From assembly GCA_963753245.1 (NCBI GenBank), contig CAVWBK010000009.1:62001-126000 (forward strand): DNA of 64,000 nt, written 5' to 3'. Position 1 is the first letter of the stretch, and each line of letters starts with the position of its first letter. Position numbers and translations under genes: made by a program. Origin of the DNA: VRUE01 sp963753245 (GTDB lineage: Bacteria > Actinomycetota > Thermoleophilia > Solirubrobacterales > 70-9). This document shows positions 1-8,630 of the stretch, piece after piece. Under the pieces are notes generated by a model. The model did no database searches and had not been told where the DNA came from. It saw only the letters and a list, made by a program, of their open reading frames with translations.

Positions 1-78
1 CCCGAGGAGTCCGCCCAGAAGCTGCTCGGCTACCTCGAGCAGCGCGGGCTGGTCCCGGCGCCCGCGGTCACCGCCTAG
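1..78 (+). CDS. C-terminal tail of an unidentified protein (left edge)
   Basis: An open frame runs in from the left edge and stops with TAG at 76-78, giving the last 25 residues of a protein ending in LVPAPAVTA. Codon use is GC-rich at third positions like the neighbours. The tail is too short to assign a family. The next gene lies on the opposite strand, so the two converge across about 70 bp of GC-rich DNA. Confidence 0.5.
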   Translation, partial: PEESAQKLLGYLEQRGLVPAPAVTA

Positions 79-151
79 CTGGGGACGACCCCCTCCCGGC
101 GCCAGCGACCGAGCGCCGCGCCTGGGCGCCCGGCGGGTCGCCTCGCCGGGG

Positions 152-961
152 CTAGGGCCTGGGTGGCACCTGGGGCAGACCCAGCCCGTAGGTCTGATAG
201 GCGCCGAAGGCCGAGAAGGTCTTGTGGGTCGGCCCGTGGTAATCGGAGGAGGCTGTGGCGAGGAGCCCGAGCTCGCTGCAGAGGGCGAGCAGATGGGCGG
301 TCTGCTCCTTGCTGTGGGTCGGATAGAAGCACTCGACGCCGTCTGCCCCAAGCGAGCGGATCAGCTCATCGACCTCGGCCGACTCGGAGATGTCCCAGTA
401 GGGATGGGCGATCACGGCCACGCCACCGGCGGCGTGGATCAGCTCGATCGCCTGCGCCGCGGTCGGCCAGCGGCGCGGGACGAAGGCCTTGGCGCCGGGC
501 ACCAGGTACTCCTCAAAGAACGGTCCCAGGTCGCCGCTTGCCCCGGCGGCACGGGCGATATGGGGGCGGCCGATCGAGAGCGCATCGCCGGCCTCGGCGA
601 CCGCGTCCTCGAGGGTCAGCTCAAAGCCCTCGGCGCGCAAGCGCTCGATGATCTCCCCGGCCCGGGTGACGCGCTCGCGCTGGGCGCGCTCGCAGGCGGG
701 GGCGATCGCCTCGAGGTCGACCCAGTAACCGCAGACGTGGAGGTCTTCTGCGTACTCATGCACGCAGGACATCTCGATCGCGGGCAGCAGCTCGATCCCG
801 AGTCGGTGCGCCTCCCGTTCGGCCTCCTCGACCCCGGCGATCGCATCGTGGTCGCTGAGGGCCAGGGTCGTCACCCCCGCCTGCACCGCCCTTTGCACCA
901 CCTCGGCCGGGACCAGCTGGCCGTCGGAGACGGTCGAGTGGCTCTGCAGCTCGATCAACAT
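152..961 (-). CDS. PHP-domain phosphoesterase (YciV/TrpH-like)
   Basis: A 269-residue protein of the polymerase-and-histidinol-phosphatase (PHP) family. Related YciV/RNase AM enzymes remove phosphates or nucleotides from 3',5'-bisphosphates or RNA 5' ends using a metal cluster. Visible motifs are QSHSTVSDG at residues 6-14, SDHD around 36-39, E63, H75, AHPYWD near 180 and SSDYHGP near 240, matching the PHP ligand series. The first ligand is unusual: the classical H-x-H reads Q-S-H. Length is normal for the stand-alone family. Substrate is not predictable from sequence; a housekeeping RNA or nucleotide phosphatase role is inferred. Confidence 0.85.
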   Translation of the reverse strand: MLIELQSHSTVSDGQLVPAEVVQRAVQAGVTTLALSDHDAIAGVEEAEREAHRLGIELLPAIEMSCVHEYAEDLHVCGYWVDLEAIAPACERAQRERVTRAGEIIERLRAEGFELTLEDAVAEAGDALSIGRPHIARAAGASGDLGPFFEEYLVPGAKAFVPRRWPTAAQAIELIHAAGGVAVIAHPYWDISESAEVDELIRSLGADGVECFYPTHSKEQTAHLLALCSELGLLATASSDYHGPTHKTFSAFGAYQTYGLGLPQVPPRP

Positions 962-1059
962 TTCCGGGCAGCCTAGCCTGGCGTCGAGAAGCCCGGCGCG
1001 CTACGGTCTTCTGGGACGTGTGGGGGGTTAAAGAGACTGTGTCAGGGAAGAGGGTGATC

Positions 1060-2943
1060 ATGAGGGTCGCGTTGCTCGCATGCGCAATGTTTGTCCTGGC
1101 CGCCGCGCCGGCCGCCGCTGCCCCCGCCTGGCTGGCGCCCGGCGAACTCTCTCAACCGGGCCGCGATGCGAGCAATCCGGTCGTCGCGATGGATGCCGGC
1201 GGCAACACCGTCGCCGCCTGGGAGCGGCAGAGCACCAGCGGCCCCAGCCACATCGTCCAGGTCTCAACCCGTGTCACGGGGGCCAGCTTCAGCGCTCCCA
1301 CGACGCTCTCCGAAGCCGCCACCCGGCCCGAGGTGGCGATCACACCCGGTGGCGAAGCGGTGATCGCCTGGTGGCACTTCGCCAACCCGCCCGGAGTCTC
1401 GGTTCTCGAGCTCGCGACCCGGTCGCCCGGCGGCTCCTTCTCAGCGCCGGTTGAAATCACCTCGCTGCCGGCCGGAGTGATCCCCGGAGAAGCCCAGCTC
1501 GCGATCAGCCCCGGCGGCGACGTGCTCCTCGCCTGGGCGAGCCGCGATCCAGAATCGGTCGTTGACCCGAGCGCCAACTTCATCGAAGCCTCGGTGCGCC
1601 CCGCGGGCGGCGCCTTCAGCGCGCCGCAGGTGATCTCCCCGCAGCCTGTTGTCGAAAAACAGAGCGCCTTTCTCGGCGGCGCCGCGATTGATGACGCCGG
1701 GGAAGCGACCGTCACCTGGGACTACGAAAGCAAAGAAAACGACGTCATCGAAGCGGCCTCGGCACCGCCTGGTAGCCCCTTCTCCCCGGCGGTGCAGCTC
1801 ACCCCCGGACTGGCGCCTGAAGAAGACGCGATCGTTCCCGATGTCGGAGTCGATACGGGCGGCGATCTGACCGTCGTCTGGCAGCTCGCCACCGCGACCA
1901 CCGATACGGTCGAGGCCGCGACCCGCGACGGTGGCGGGTTCTCGACCCCGGTGGCACTCTCTGAACCCGGGCAGCTGGCCTTCGCCCCGCAGATCGCCGC
2001 CGCCCCGGGCGGCGCCGCGACGGTGGTCTGGGAGCTCTCCAGCGCCCCCAACATCATCCTCCAGGGTGTGACCCGGCCCGACCCCGGCAGCCCCTTCTCC
2101 GCCCCGATTGACATCTCGGCCGAAGAAGGGCAGGCGAGCGCCCCGAATTTGGCCGCCAACGCGAACGGGGAAACGCTCCTCACCTGGTCGGGCAGCGATG
2201 GTTCTGAACAGGTTGTTCTAGCCTCGATCCGAAGGCCAGGTGGCTCCTTCTCGGTGCCCGTCGCTATCTCTGCGACCAGTCCCGACACGATGCGACCGGC
2301 AGCAGCGCTGGATGGCGCCGGTGATGCCACCGTGCTCTGGCCGCGCTCAAACGGCGTCAACTCGATCATCCAGTTCGCCGGCTATGACGCATTCGCGCCC
2401 CAGCTGCGAGGCCTCTCGATCCCAGCCACCGGAACGGTCGGCACGCCGGTGGCGTTCTCGGTCTCACCGTTTGATGTCTGGCCGCTCGGGGCCGCCGTCT
2501 TTGCTTTCGGCGACGGCGCCCAGGGCGCCGGGGACTCCCTCACCCACACCTACTCCGCGGCGGGCACCTACCGGGTCGGGGTCACCGCCACCGACGGCGC
2601 GGGCACGCCGACCAGCTCTGAAGGGTCGATCACGATCGCTCCACGCAGCGACTTTTCGATCGGCAAGCTGAAGCTCAACAAGAAGAAGGGAACCGCGACG
2701 CTCAAGGTCAGCGTTCCCGGGCCGGGCAGGCTGGTGCTCTCCGCCAAAGGCATCAGGAAGGTGAGCAAGCGAGTCGCCAAGGCCGGCCTGGTGACGCTCG
2801 CGATCGACCCACAGGGCAAGGCCAAAAAGCGCCTCGATCGGAGCGGGAAGCTGAAGCTCAAGCTCTCAATTTCCTTCACGCCAAAGGGCGGCACAACCGC
2901 GGTTCACAAGAAGAGCGTGAAGCTGCTCAAGAAGCGCGGCTGA
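1060..2943 (+). CDS. Secreted beta-repeat protein with PKD domain and basic C-terminus
   Basis: Start chosen at ATG 1060, preceded by GGGAAGAGG; an upstream in-frame start at 1018 would bury the signal peptide. The 627-residue product begins with a Sec signal ending near APAAAAPAW. About eight degenerate repeats of 55-70 residues follow, each carrying a core such as GGNTVAAWE or GGDLTVVWQ; this suggests a beta-propeller or stacked beta domain. A PKD domain comes next (FGDGAQGAGDSLTHTYSAAG). The last 95 residues are lysine-rich and all-beta in character (LKLNKKKGTATLKVSVPG). It is extracellular, probably cell-surface or adhesive. A related basic C-terminus occurs in the protein at 22350-23957. 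Function is unknown. Confidence 0.75.
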   Translation: MRVALLACAMFVLAAAPAAAAPAWLAPGELSQPGRDASNPVVAMDAGGNTVAAWERQSTSGPSHIVQVSTRVTGASFSAPTTLSEAATRPEVAITPGGEAVIAWWHFANPPGVSVLELATRSPGGSFSAPVEITSLPAGVIPGEAQLAISPGGDVLLAWASRDPESVVDPSANFIEASVRPAGGAFSAPQVISPQPVVEKQSAFLGGAAIDDAGEATVTWDYESKENDVIEAASAPPGSPFSPAVQLTPGLAPEEDAIVPDVGVDTGGDLTVVWQLATATTDTVEAATRDGGGFSTPVALSEPGQLAFAPQIAAAPGGAATVVWELSSAPNIILQGVTRPDPGSPFSAPIDISAEEGQASAPNLAANANGETLLTWSGSDGSEQVVLASIRRPGGSFSVPVAISATSPDTMRPAAALDGAGDATVLWPRSNGVNSIIQFAGYDAFAPQLRGLSIPATGTVGTPVAFSVSPFDVWPLGAAVFAFGDGAQGAGDSLTHTYSAAGTYRVGVTATDGAGTPTSSEGSITIAPRSDFSIGKLKLNKKKGTATLKVSVPGPGRLVLSAKGIRKVSKRVAKAGLVTLAIDPQGKAKKRLDRSGKLKLKLSISFTPKGGTTAVHKKSVKLLKKRG

Positions 2944-2974
2944 CGCCGAGCCATCCGAATAGACTGCGCCGCTG

Positions 2975-4756
2975 ATGAGCCCTTCAGCGCTGCCCTTCGA
3001 GAAGGTCCTGATCGCCAATCGCGGCGAGATCGCGATCCGCGTCGCCCGCACTCTGAGGGAGATGGGGATCGGCTCGGTCGCCGTTTACTCGGAGATCGAT
3101 CGCGATGCACCGCATGTGAGGGAGGCTGATGAGGCCTTTCTGATCGGCCCGGCGCTGCCCGCCGAGAGCTACCTGGATATCGCCAAGATAATCGCCACCG
3201 CGAAGCAGGCCGGCGCCCAGGCGATCCACCCCGGCTATGGCTTCCTGGCCGAGAATGCCGAGTTCGCCGGCGCCTGCGAGGAGGCCGGAACCACCTTCAT
3301 CGGACCGCCGCCAGCGGCGATCGAGTCGATGGGCTCAAAGACCCGAGCGCGCGAGATTATGGCCGCGGCCGGGGTGCCGATCGTGCCCGGCGCGACCGAA
3401 CCCGCCGCCGATATCGAGGCCGCTCGCCGCCAGGCCGAGGAGGCCGGCTACCCGGTTGCCTGCAAGGCCGCCGGTGGCGGCGGGGGCAAGGGGTTCCGCG
3501 TGGCGCAGAGCGCCACCGAGCTCGAGGAGGCCTTCGAGGGCGCCGCCCGGGAAGGCGAGAAGTTCTTCTCCGATGAGCGGGTCTATGTGGAGCGCTACCT
3601 GCACGACCCGCGCCACGTCGAGGTCCAGGTGCTGGCCGATTCCCACGGCAACGTGATCCACCTCGGCGAGCGCGACTGCTCGGTCCAGCGCCGCCACCAG
3701 AAGGTGATCGAGGAGGCTCCCGGACCCCACGTCGATGCCGAGATGCGCGAGCGGATCGGCAAGATCGCAACCGACGCCGCCCAGGCGGTCGGCTACCGCG
3801 GTGCCGGCACGGTCGAGGGGATGCAGGTCGGTGAGGACTACTTCTTCCTCGAGATGAACACCCGTGTGCAGGTCGAGCATTGCGTGACCGAGATGGTCAC
3901 CGGCATCGACATCGTCCGCGAGCAGATCCTCGTCGCGGCGGGCGAGAGACTCTCGATCTCCCAGGCAGACGTCGAGCTGCGCGGGCACGCGATCGAGTGT
4001 CGCATCAACGCCGAGGCAGCCCACAAGAACTTCGCCCCCGCACCAGGTGCGATCACGACCTATCGGGAGCCGGCCGGACCGGGGGTGCGGGTCGACTCCG
4101 GTGTGCAGGCGGGCTCAGAGGTGACGCCGATGTATGACCCGATGGTCGCCAAGCTGATCGTCTGGGACCGCGACCGCGAGCTGGCGACGCGGCGCATGCT
4201 GCGCGCCCTGGCCGAATACGAGATCGAGCCGCTGGTCACTCTGATCCCCTTCCACGAAGCGATCCTCGCCACCGAGCAGTGGCAAAGGGGCGAGACCTGC
4301 CGCGAGTTGATGGAGGACAAGGAGTGGCTCAAGGGGACCGCGGCCCAGGCCCCTGCGGCAGCGCCCGAGGGGGCCGAGGAGAAGGCCGCCGTGGCGCGCG
4401 ACTACAAGGTCGAGGTCTCGGGCAGGCTCTTTGAGGTCAAGGTGATCGGCGAGCCGAGCGGGCCGCTGGGCTCGCCGAGCCCCGGCGCCGCGCGGCGCCC
4501 GCCAAGGCGCGAGCGCAGCTCGGGCGGCGGCGCGGCGGGCTCCAGCGAGGTGCTTCCCTCACCCCTGCAGGGCACCGTCTTCAAGGTCGCCGTCGAGCAG
4601 GGGGCGGAGGTCGCCGAGGGCGATCTGATCTGCGTGATCGAGGCGATGAAGATGGAGAACGAGATCAGCGCCCATCGGGCGGGCAAGGTCGAGGAGCTGA
4701 ACGTGGTCGAGGGTGCCTCGGTCTCAAGCGGTGACGTGCTTGCCGTGATCAGGTAG
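2975..4756 (+). CDS. Acyl-CoA carboxylase alpha subunit (biotin carboxylase fused to BCCP)
   Basis: A 593-residue two-part enzyme. Residues from about 8 to 450 form a biotin carboxylase: KVLIANRGEIAIRV at the N-terminus, the ATP-grasp glycine-rich loop AAGGGGGKGF, and EMNTRVQVEHCVTE. After a Pro/Gly/Arg-rich linker, the last 75 residues form a biotinyl carrier domain with the biotinylation motif EAMKME, Lys about 559. Known homologues carboxylate biotin with ATP and bicarbonate and hand it to a carboxyltransferase beta subunit, making malonyl- or methylmalonyl-CoA. The fused arrangement is typical of actinobacteria. No beta subunit is encoded next to it, so it pairs with one elsewhere. A separate epsilon subunit is not visible. 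Confidence 0.93.
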   Translation: MSPSALPFEKVLIANRGEIAIRVARTLREMGIGSVAVYSEIDRDAPHVREADEAFLIGPALPAESYLDIAKIIATAKQAGAQAIHPGYGFLAENAEFAGACEEAGTTFIGPPPAAIESMGSKTRAREIMAAAGVPIVPGATEPAADIEAARRQAEEAGYPVACKAAGGGGGKGFRVAQSATELEEAFEGAAREGEKFFSDERVYVERYLHDPRHVEVQVLADSHGNVIHLGERDCSVQRRHQKVIEEAPGPHVDAEMRERIGKIATDAAQAVGYRGAGTVEGMQVGEDYFFLEMNTRVQVEHCVTEMVTGIDIVREQILVAAGERLSISQADVELRGHAIECRINAEAAHKNFAPAPGAITTYREPAGPGVRVDSGVQAGSEVTPMYDPMVAKLIVWDRDRELATRRMLRALAEYEIEPLVTLIPFHEAILATEQWQRGETCRELMEDKEWLKGTAAQAPAAAPEGAEEKAAVARDYKVEVSGRLFEVKVIGEPSGPLGSPSPGAARRPPRRERSSGGGAAGSSEVLPSPLQGTVFKVAVEQGAEVAEGDLICVIEAMKMENEISAHRAGKVEELNVVEGASVSSGDVLAVIR

Positions 4757-4760
4757 CAAA

Positions 4761-4774
4761 GCGCCCGAAGGCGC
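4761..4774. terminator. Possible hairpin between convergent genes
   Basis: GCGCC-CGAA-GGCGC forms a five-base-pair stem with a tetraloop in the 41-bp gap between the carboxylase stop and the sulfatase stop. There is no U-tract on either side, so it would be at best a weak or bidirectional terminator. Confidence 0.25.
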
Positions 4775-4797
4775 AGAGCAGCAACGCGGCCGAGCCG

Positions 4798-6657
4798 CTA
4801 ATGGTGGCCGTGGCGGTGTTCTTCTTCGCGCCGTTCCTTTTGTTCCTCGCGTTCTTCGCGTTTTTCGCGCTTTTCGCGGGCGCGAAGATGCTGGAATTCC
4901 CTGCGGGTCGGAGGCAGTTTCGGCGCCGGTCGCCGGCATTCGATCCCGACGCATTCCTCGAGCCGGGCGAGTTCCTCATGGAGGAAGTTGCGGATCGGGA
5001 AGAAGTTTGGGATTTTCGCAATGTTGTTGAGCTCGTAGGGATCGCGGTTGATGTCATAGAGCTCCTTCTCGCCGTCGGGCCAGGCGATGTACTTGTAGGG
5101 CCCGAGGCGGATTCCCTCGTAGTTCTTGGGCGGGGCCAGGAGCGAGGCGCTGGCACCACCGCGGCGCTGCAACTCGCGCCCAAGCGCCGATGAGCGCGCG
5201 GCTTCGCCGCCGCTCTGGTCTCCGGGCTGGTCGATCGCGCCCTGCTGTTCGACGTCATTGGTCTGCACGAAGGACTCAAAGAGCAGCGGCCGGCGACTGC
5301 GCAGCGATGGGTTTTCGAGATAGGGGACCATCGAGCGGCCATCGATGCTCTTATCGGCTTCGACACCGGCCAGTGCGAGGACCGTCGGGGCGATGTCGAT
5401 GTTCATGCTCAGCTCGCCGCTCGAGCTGCCCGGTTGGATCCCCGGCCCCCGGATCAGGAAGGGCAGGTGCGTGGAGGGCTCATAGGCGAGGAACTTACCG
5501 CCGATCAGGCGGTGCTCGCCGAAGAAGAAGCCGTTGTCTGAGGTGTAGAGGATGTAGGTGTTGCGCAACCGGCCCTCGGCGCCGAGCGTGTCGATGATCT
5601 GTTTGACCCCGTCGTCGATGCCGCGCAGCGCCTCGAGCTGCTTGTCCCAGTAGACGCGGTAGGTGTGCTTATCATCGAGGGTCAGGTGCGGCGCTTCGCG
5701 GATGAAACGGGGCTTGTCGGCGACGTTGCCCTCATCGAAGCCTTCCGAGCGTCCGTGCGGCACCCGCGCTCCCTTGAACAGGTTTTCGTAGCGCGGTGGC
5801 GGCTCGGGCCCGGCCGGGCGGCGGAAGTCGCCATGCGGCGCCGTGTAGTCGAGCTGGAGATAGAAGGGCTGTTCGACCGGCGTTTCGGCCAGTTCATCGG
5901 TCGCGATTTCGGTCAGCTTGTCGGTCTCGTAGTAGCAGGGCAGGCCGTTGGTCGGCGCGAACGGGCAGCCGGGACTATCCTTGACCGGGTATTCGCGGGT
6001 TTCCAGGTTGCCGGGGTCGCCGTAGGGGCCGTCGACGACGCCGTTGTTGTTGAGTTCATAGCCGTAGTAGAAGTGGGTCGAGTCGGCGGCCTCGACCGTG
6101 TGCCAGGAGCTCCAGCCCGGAGGCACTTCGGTGGGGTTGCTGTAGGGCGCTTCGCCGTAGCCGTTGAGGAACTTGCCGATGTGGATTGTCTTGTAGCCCG
6201 CGTTTTGCAGCCAGACCGCGAGGTTGTGGGCGAAGGCGCCGCGCGCGGCGAATCCGGAGTAGCCGCCGTTGGGCTGCACGTTGCCTTTGACGCCGTGGTT
6301 GTGGGCGTAGCGGCCGGTCAAGAGGCTCACCCGCGAGGGGCAGCAGAGCGGATAGGAGACGTAGTAGCGATTGAAGGTCTCGCCGCGTTTGGCGATCATG
6401 TCCAGCGTGTTTGGCATCGCCCGGATCGCTGGCGCGCCGGCGTAGGGTTTGTAGCTGGCATAGAGACCGTCGAGCGTCTGGTCATCGGTCTGGATCACGA
6501 TGAAGTTCGGTTTGCCTTCTTCGAGACCAAGCTCGGCGTGGCGAGCGGCGCCGGCCGGAGCTGCCGCCAGACAGAGCGCGATCAGCATCGCCAGGGCGCC
6601 GGCGGCGATCGGCAGGCGGGCACGCCATCGCGCAGAGTTTTTTCTCAATTGATGCAT
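4798..6657 (-). CDS. Secreted sulfatase (formylglycine-dependent)
   Basis: A 619-residue alkaline-phosphatase-superfamily sulfatase. Residues 1-38 are a signal peptide. D58-D59 (IQTDDQT) are metal ligands. The sequence CCPSRVSLLTGR at 105-116 carries the C-x-P-S-R motif, so Cys105 would be converted to formylglycine. DNGFFFGEH and GPGIQPG are further family motifs. The closest recognisable type is glucosamine-6-sulfatase/arylsulfatase. It probably desulfates an external glycan or ester. The last 35 residues are an extreme Arg/Lys/Glu tail ending in HRHGHH, not part of the sulfatase fold. It lies 69 bp downstream of the HAD gene on the same strand; no formylglycine-generating enzyme is seen here. 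Confidence 0.9.
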   Translation of the reverse strand: MHQLRKNSARWRARLPIAAGALAMLIALCLAAAPAGAARHAELGLEEGKPNFIVIQTDDQTLDGLYASYKPYAGAPAIRAMPNTLDMIAKRGETFNRYYVSYPLCCPSRVSLLTGRYAHNHGVKGNVQPNGGYSGFAARGAFAHNLAVWLQNAGYKTIHIGKFLNGYGEAPYSNPTEVPPGWSSWHTVEAADSTHFYYGYELNNNGVVDGPYGDPGNLETREYPVKDSPGCPFAPTNGLPCYYETDKLTEIATDELAETPVEQPFYLQLDYTAPHGDFRRPAGPEPPPRYENLFKGARVPHGRSEGFDEGNVADKPRFIREAPHLTLDDKHTYRVYWDKQLEALRGIDDGVKQIIDTLGAEGRLRNTYILYTSDNGFFFGEHRLIGGKFLAYEPSTHLPFLIRGPGIQPGSSSGELSMNIDIAPTVLALAGVEADKSIDGRSMVPYLENPSLRSRRPLLFESFVQTNDVEQQGAIDQPGDQSGGEAARSSALGRELQRRGGASASLLAPPKNYEGIRLGPYKYIAWPDGEKELYDINRDPYELNNIAKIPNFFPIRNFLHEELARLEECVGIECRRPAPKLPPTRREFQHLRAREKREKREEREEQKERREEEHRHGHH

Positions 6658-6726
6658 GAGCGTTGGACTGGACGCTCTAGTTCGAAAACCAGAGCCGGGG
6701 TGAAGTTTCGAAACGCTAGATAACGC

Positions 6727-7425
6727 TTAGGACGCGCCGAGCTTTTTCGCCGCGTCGCGGAAGTTCTTGACCGTGGCGGCGGGGGCTTTGCGCCCTTCGA
6801 GTTTCTCGCCATGGCGGTTGACCCAGATCACCGGCACGTTCATCTTCAGCAGCGGCGCGATGTCGGTGGTGTAGTCGCAGCCGATGTGGACCCAGCCTTT
6901 CTTGCCGCCGATCCGCCGGGCGCACTCTTTGAAGTGGACCGGATCGGGCTTGTAGCTGCGCACCTGCTGGGCGGTGACCACGAGGTCGAGTTCGGTGCGA
7001 AGGTGGCGGCGGGAGATGCCCAGCAGTTTGTCGTCGACGTTGGAGATGATCCCGATCTCGTAGCGTTTCGCGAGCCTGTCCATCGCCGCGTTGGCCTCGC
7101 GGAAGGGCAGCCAGTAGGCGACGCTGTCGGGCAAAAACTGGGCCCGGGAGGGCTCGATTTCCCAGCCCTGCTCACCGGCAACCTTGACGATCGTGCGGCG
7201 CAGAACCTCGGCATAGAGTTCATAGGAGCCGGCCATGATTTCCGCCTGCACCTCCATGAAGCGGGCCAAGAACGCCGTCTCGTCGAAGCTAAAGCCGTCC
7301 TTCTCGGCCTCTTTCTTGCAGGCGTCGAGTATCCCCTTCTCCCAATCGATCAGGGTGCCGTAGCAATCGGCGGTGACCCATTTTATTGTTTTCAGACCGG
7401 GAAGAGGCACGGTGAGCCGCGGCAT
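6727..7425 (-). CDS. HAD hydrolase, haloacid dehalogenase type II-like
   Basis: A 232-residue HAD-superfamily protein. The nucleophile motif is DCYGTLID with Asp20, and the D-x-Y-G-T form is characteristic of the L-2-haloacid dehalogenase subgroup. ISNVDD supplies motif II, SYKPDPVHF motif III, and GCDYTTDIAP motif IV. Family members hydrolyse 2-haloacids or phosphate esters through an aspartyl intermediate in the cytoplasm. The substrate cannot be chosen from sequence. It is divergent from sucC with only about 38 bp between start codons, so the promoters must overlap, and it may be co-transcribed with the downstream sulfatase. Confidence 0.85.
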   Translation of the reverse strand: MPRLTVPLPGLKTIKWVTADCYGTLIDWEKGILDACKKEAEKDGFSFDETAFLARFMEVQAEIMAGSYELYAEVLRRTIVKVAGEQGWEIEPSRAQFLPDSVAYWLPFREANAAMDRLAKRYEIGIISNVDDKLLGISRRHLRTELDLVVTAQQVRSYKPDPVHFKECARRIGGKKGWVHIGCDYTTDIAPLLKMNVPVIWVNRHGEKLEGRKAPAATVKNFRDAAKKLGAS

Positions 7426-7463
7426 TATAGGCTGCCGCCCGCGCCATGGCGGCGCGTCCCCCT

Positions 7464-8630
7464 ATGGACCTCCTCGAGTATCAGGGCAAGCAGCTGTTCG
7501 CCAAGCACGGCATCGCCGTGCCCAGCGGCGAGGTCGCGGCCACGGTGGCGGAGGCCGTGGCGGCTGCCGAGCGGGTCGGATTCCCCTGCGCGATCAAGGC
7601 GCAGGTCCTGATCGGCGGGCGCGGCAAGGCGGGCGGGATCAAGCTCGCCGCCGACGCCGAGCAGGCGAGCGAGCATGCCGAGGCGATCCTCGGCATGGAC
7701 ATCACCGGCCCCCACGGCGAGGGTCCCTTCCGGGTCGACCAGGTCTGGGTCGAGGCCGGCTCGGACATCGCCGCTGAGTACTACGCCTCGGTGATCCTCG
7801 ATCGCTCCGAGAAGAAGCTGCTGGCGATGGTCTCCGCCAAGGGCGGGATGGACATCGAGGCGGTCGCGGCCGAGGATCCCGAGGCGCTAATCAAGCGCCA
7901 CATTGATCCGACGGTGCCCTTCGACGCCGCCGCCGCCCGCCCGATCGCCGCCGCCGCCGGCCTCGATCCCGACGTTGTCGACCAAATCGCCGAGATCCTC
8001 GCGCAGCTGGCCGAGGTGGCGAGCACCGAGGACGCCACCCTGATCGAGGTCAACCCGCTGATCGTCACCGCCGAGCGCGGCGTGCTCGCCCTCGACGCGA
8101 AGGTGACGATCGACGGCAACGCCCTGTATCGCCACCAGGAGCTGGCCGAGCTCGAGGCCGGAGCCGACGAGGACCCCCAGGAGGCGATGGCCAAGGAGAA
8201 GGGACTCACCTACGTCAAGCTCGACGGCGACGTCGGCATCCTCGGCAATGGCGCCGGGCTGTGCATGTCGACCCTCGACGTCGTCGCCCAGGCCGGCGGC
8301 GCCCCGGCCAACTTCCTCGATGCCGGTGGCGGCTCAAAGGCCGAGGCGATCATCGACGCGCTTGAGGTGATCACCTCCGACCCCAAGGTCAACGCGATCC
8401 TCTTCAACATCTTCGGTGGCATCACCCGCTGCGATGAGGTGGCGAAGGGGATCATCGAAGCCTCGCGGCAGATCGACCTCGACGTGCCGCTGGTCGTGCG
8501 ACTGGACGGCACCAACTCCGAGCAGGGCCTGGCGCTGCTCGAGCAGGCCGCGATCGAGGGACTCGAGGTCCAGGGGACGATGCTCGGTGCGGCCGAGCGC
8601 GTGGTCGAGTTGGCGCAGGGCAGCGGCTGA
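7464..8630 (+). CDS. sucC: Succinyl-CoA ligase (ADP-forming) beta subunit
   Basis: Start set at the internal ATG giving MDLLEYQGKQLFAKHG, which matches the usual SucC N-terminus; an in-frame ATG 18 bp upstream is possible. The 388-residue product has the ATP-grasp domain (KAQVLIGGRGKAGGIK) and the C-terminal CoA-ligase domain (NIFGGITRCDEVAKGI, VVRLDGTNSEQG). It catalyses the substrate-level phosphorylation step of the TCA cycle with SucD. The stop overlaps the sucD start by one base (TGATG), which implies translational coupling. Confidence 0.96.
   Translation: MDLLEYQGKQLFAKHGIAVPSGEVAATVAEAVAAAERVGFPCAIKAQVLIGGRGKAGGIKLAADAEQASEHAEAILGMDITGPHGEGPFRVDQVWVEAGSDIAAEYYASVILDRSEKKLLAMVSAKGGMDIEAVAAEDPEALIKRHIDPTVPFDAAAARPIAAAAGLDPDVVDQIAEILAQLAEVASTEDATLIEVNPLIVTAERGVLALDAKVTIDGNALYRHQELAELEAGADEDPQEAMAKEKGLTYVKLDGDVGILGNGAGLCMSTLDVVAQAGGAPANFLDAGGGSKAEAIIDALEVITSDPKVNAILFNIFGGITRCDEVAKGIIEASRQIDLDVPLVVRLDGTNSEQGLALLEQAAIEGLEVQGTMLGAAERVVELAQGSG

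Noticed and set aside
5665..6723. 352-codon plus-strand frame opposite the sulfatase
   Set aside because: Val/Gly/Ala/Arg-rich shadow; the sulfatase on the minus strand has its catalytic motif and signal peptide.
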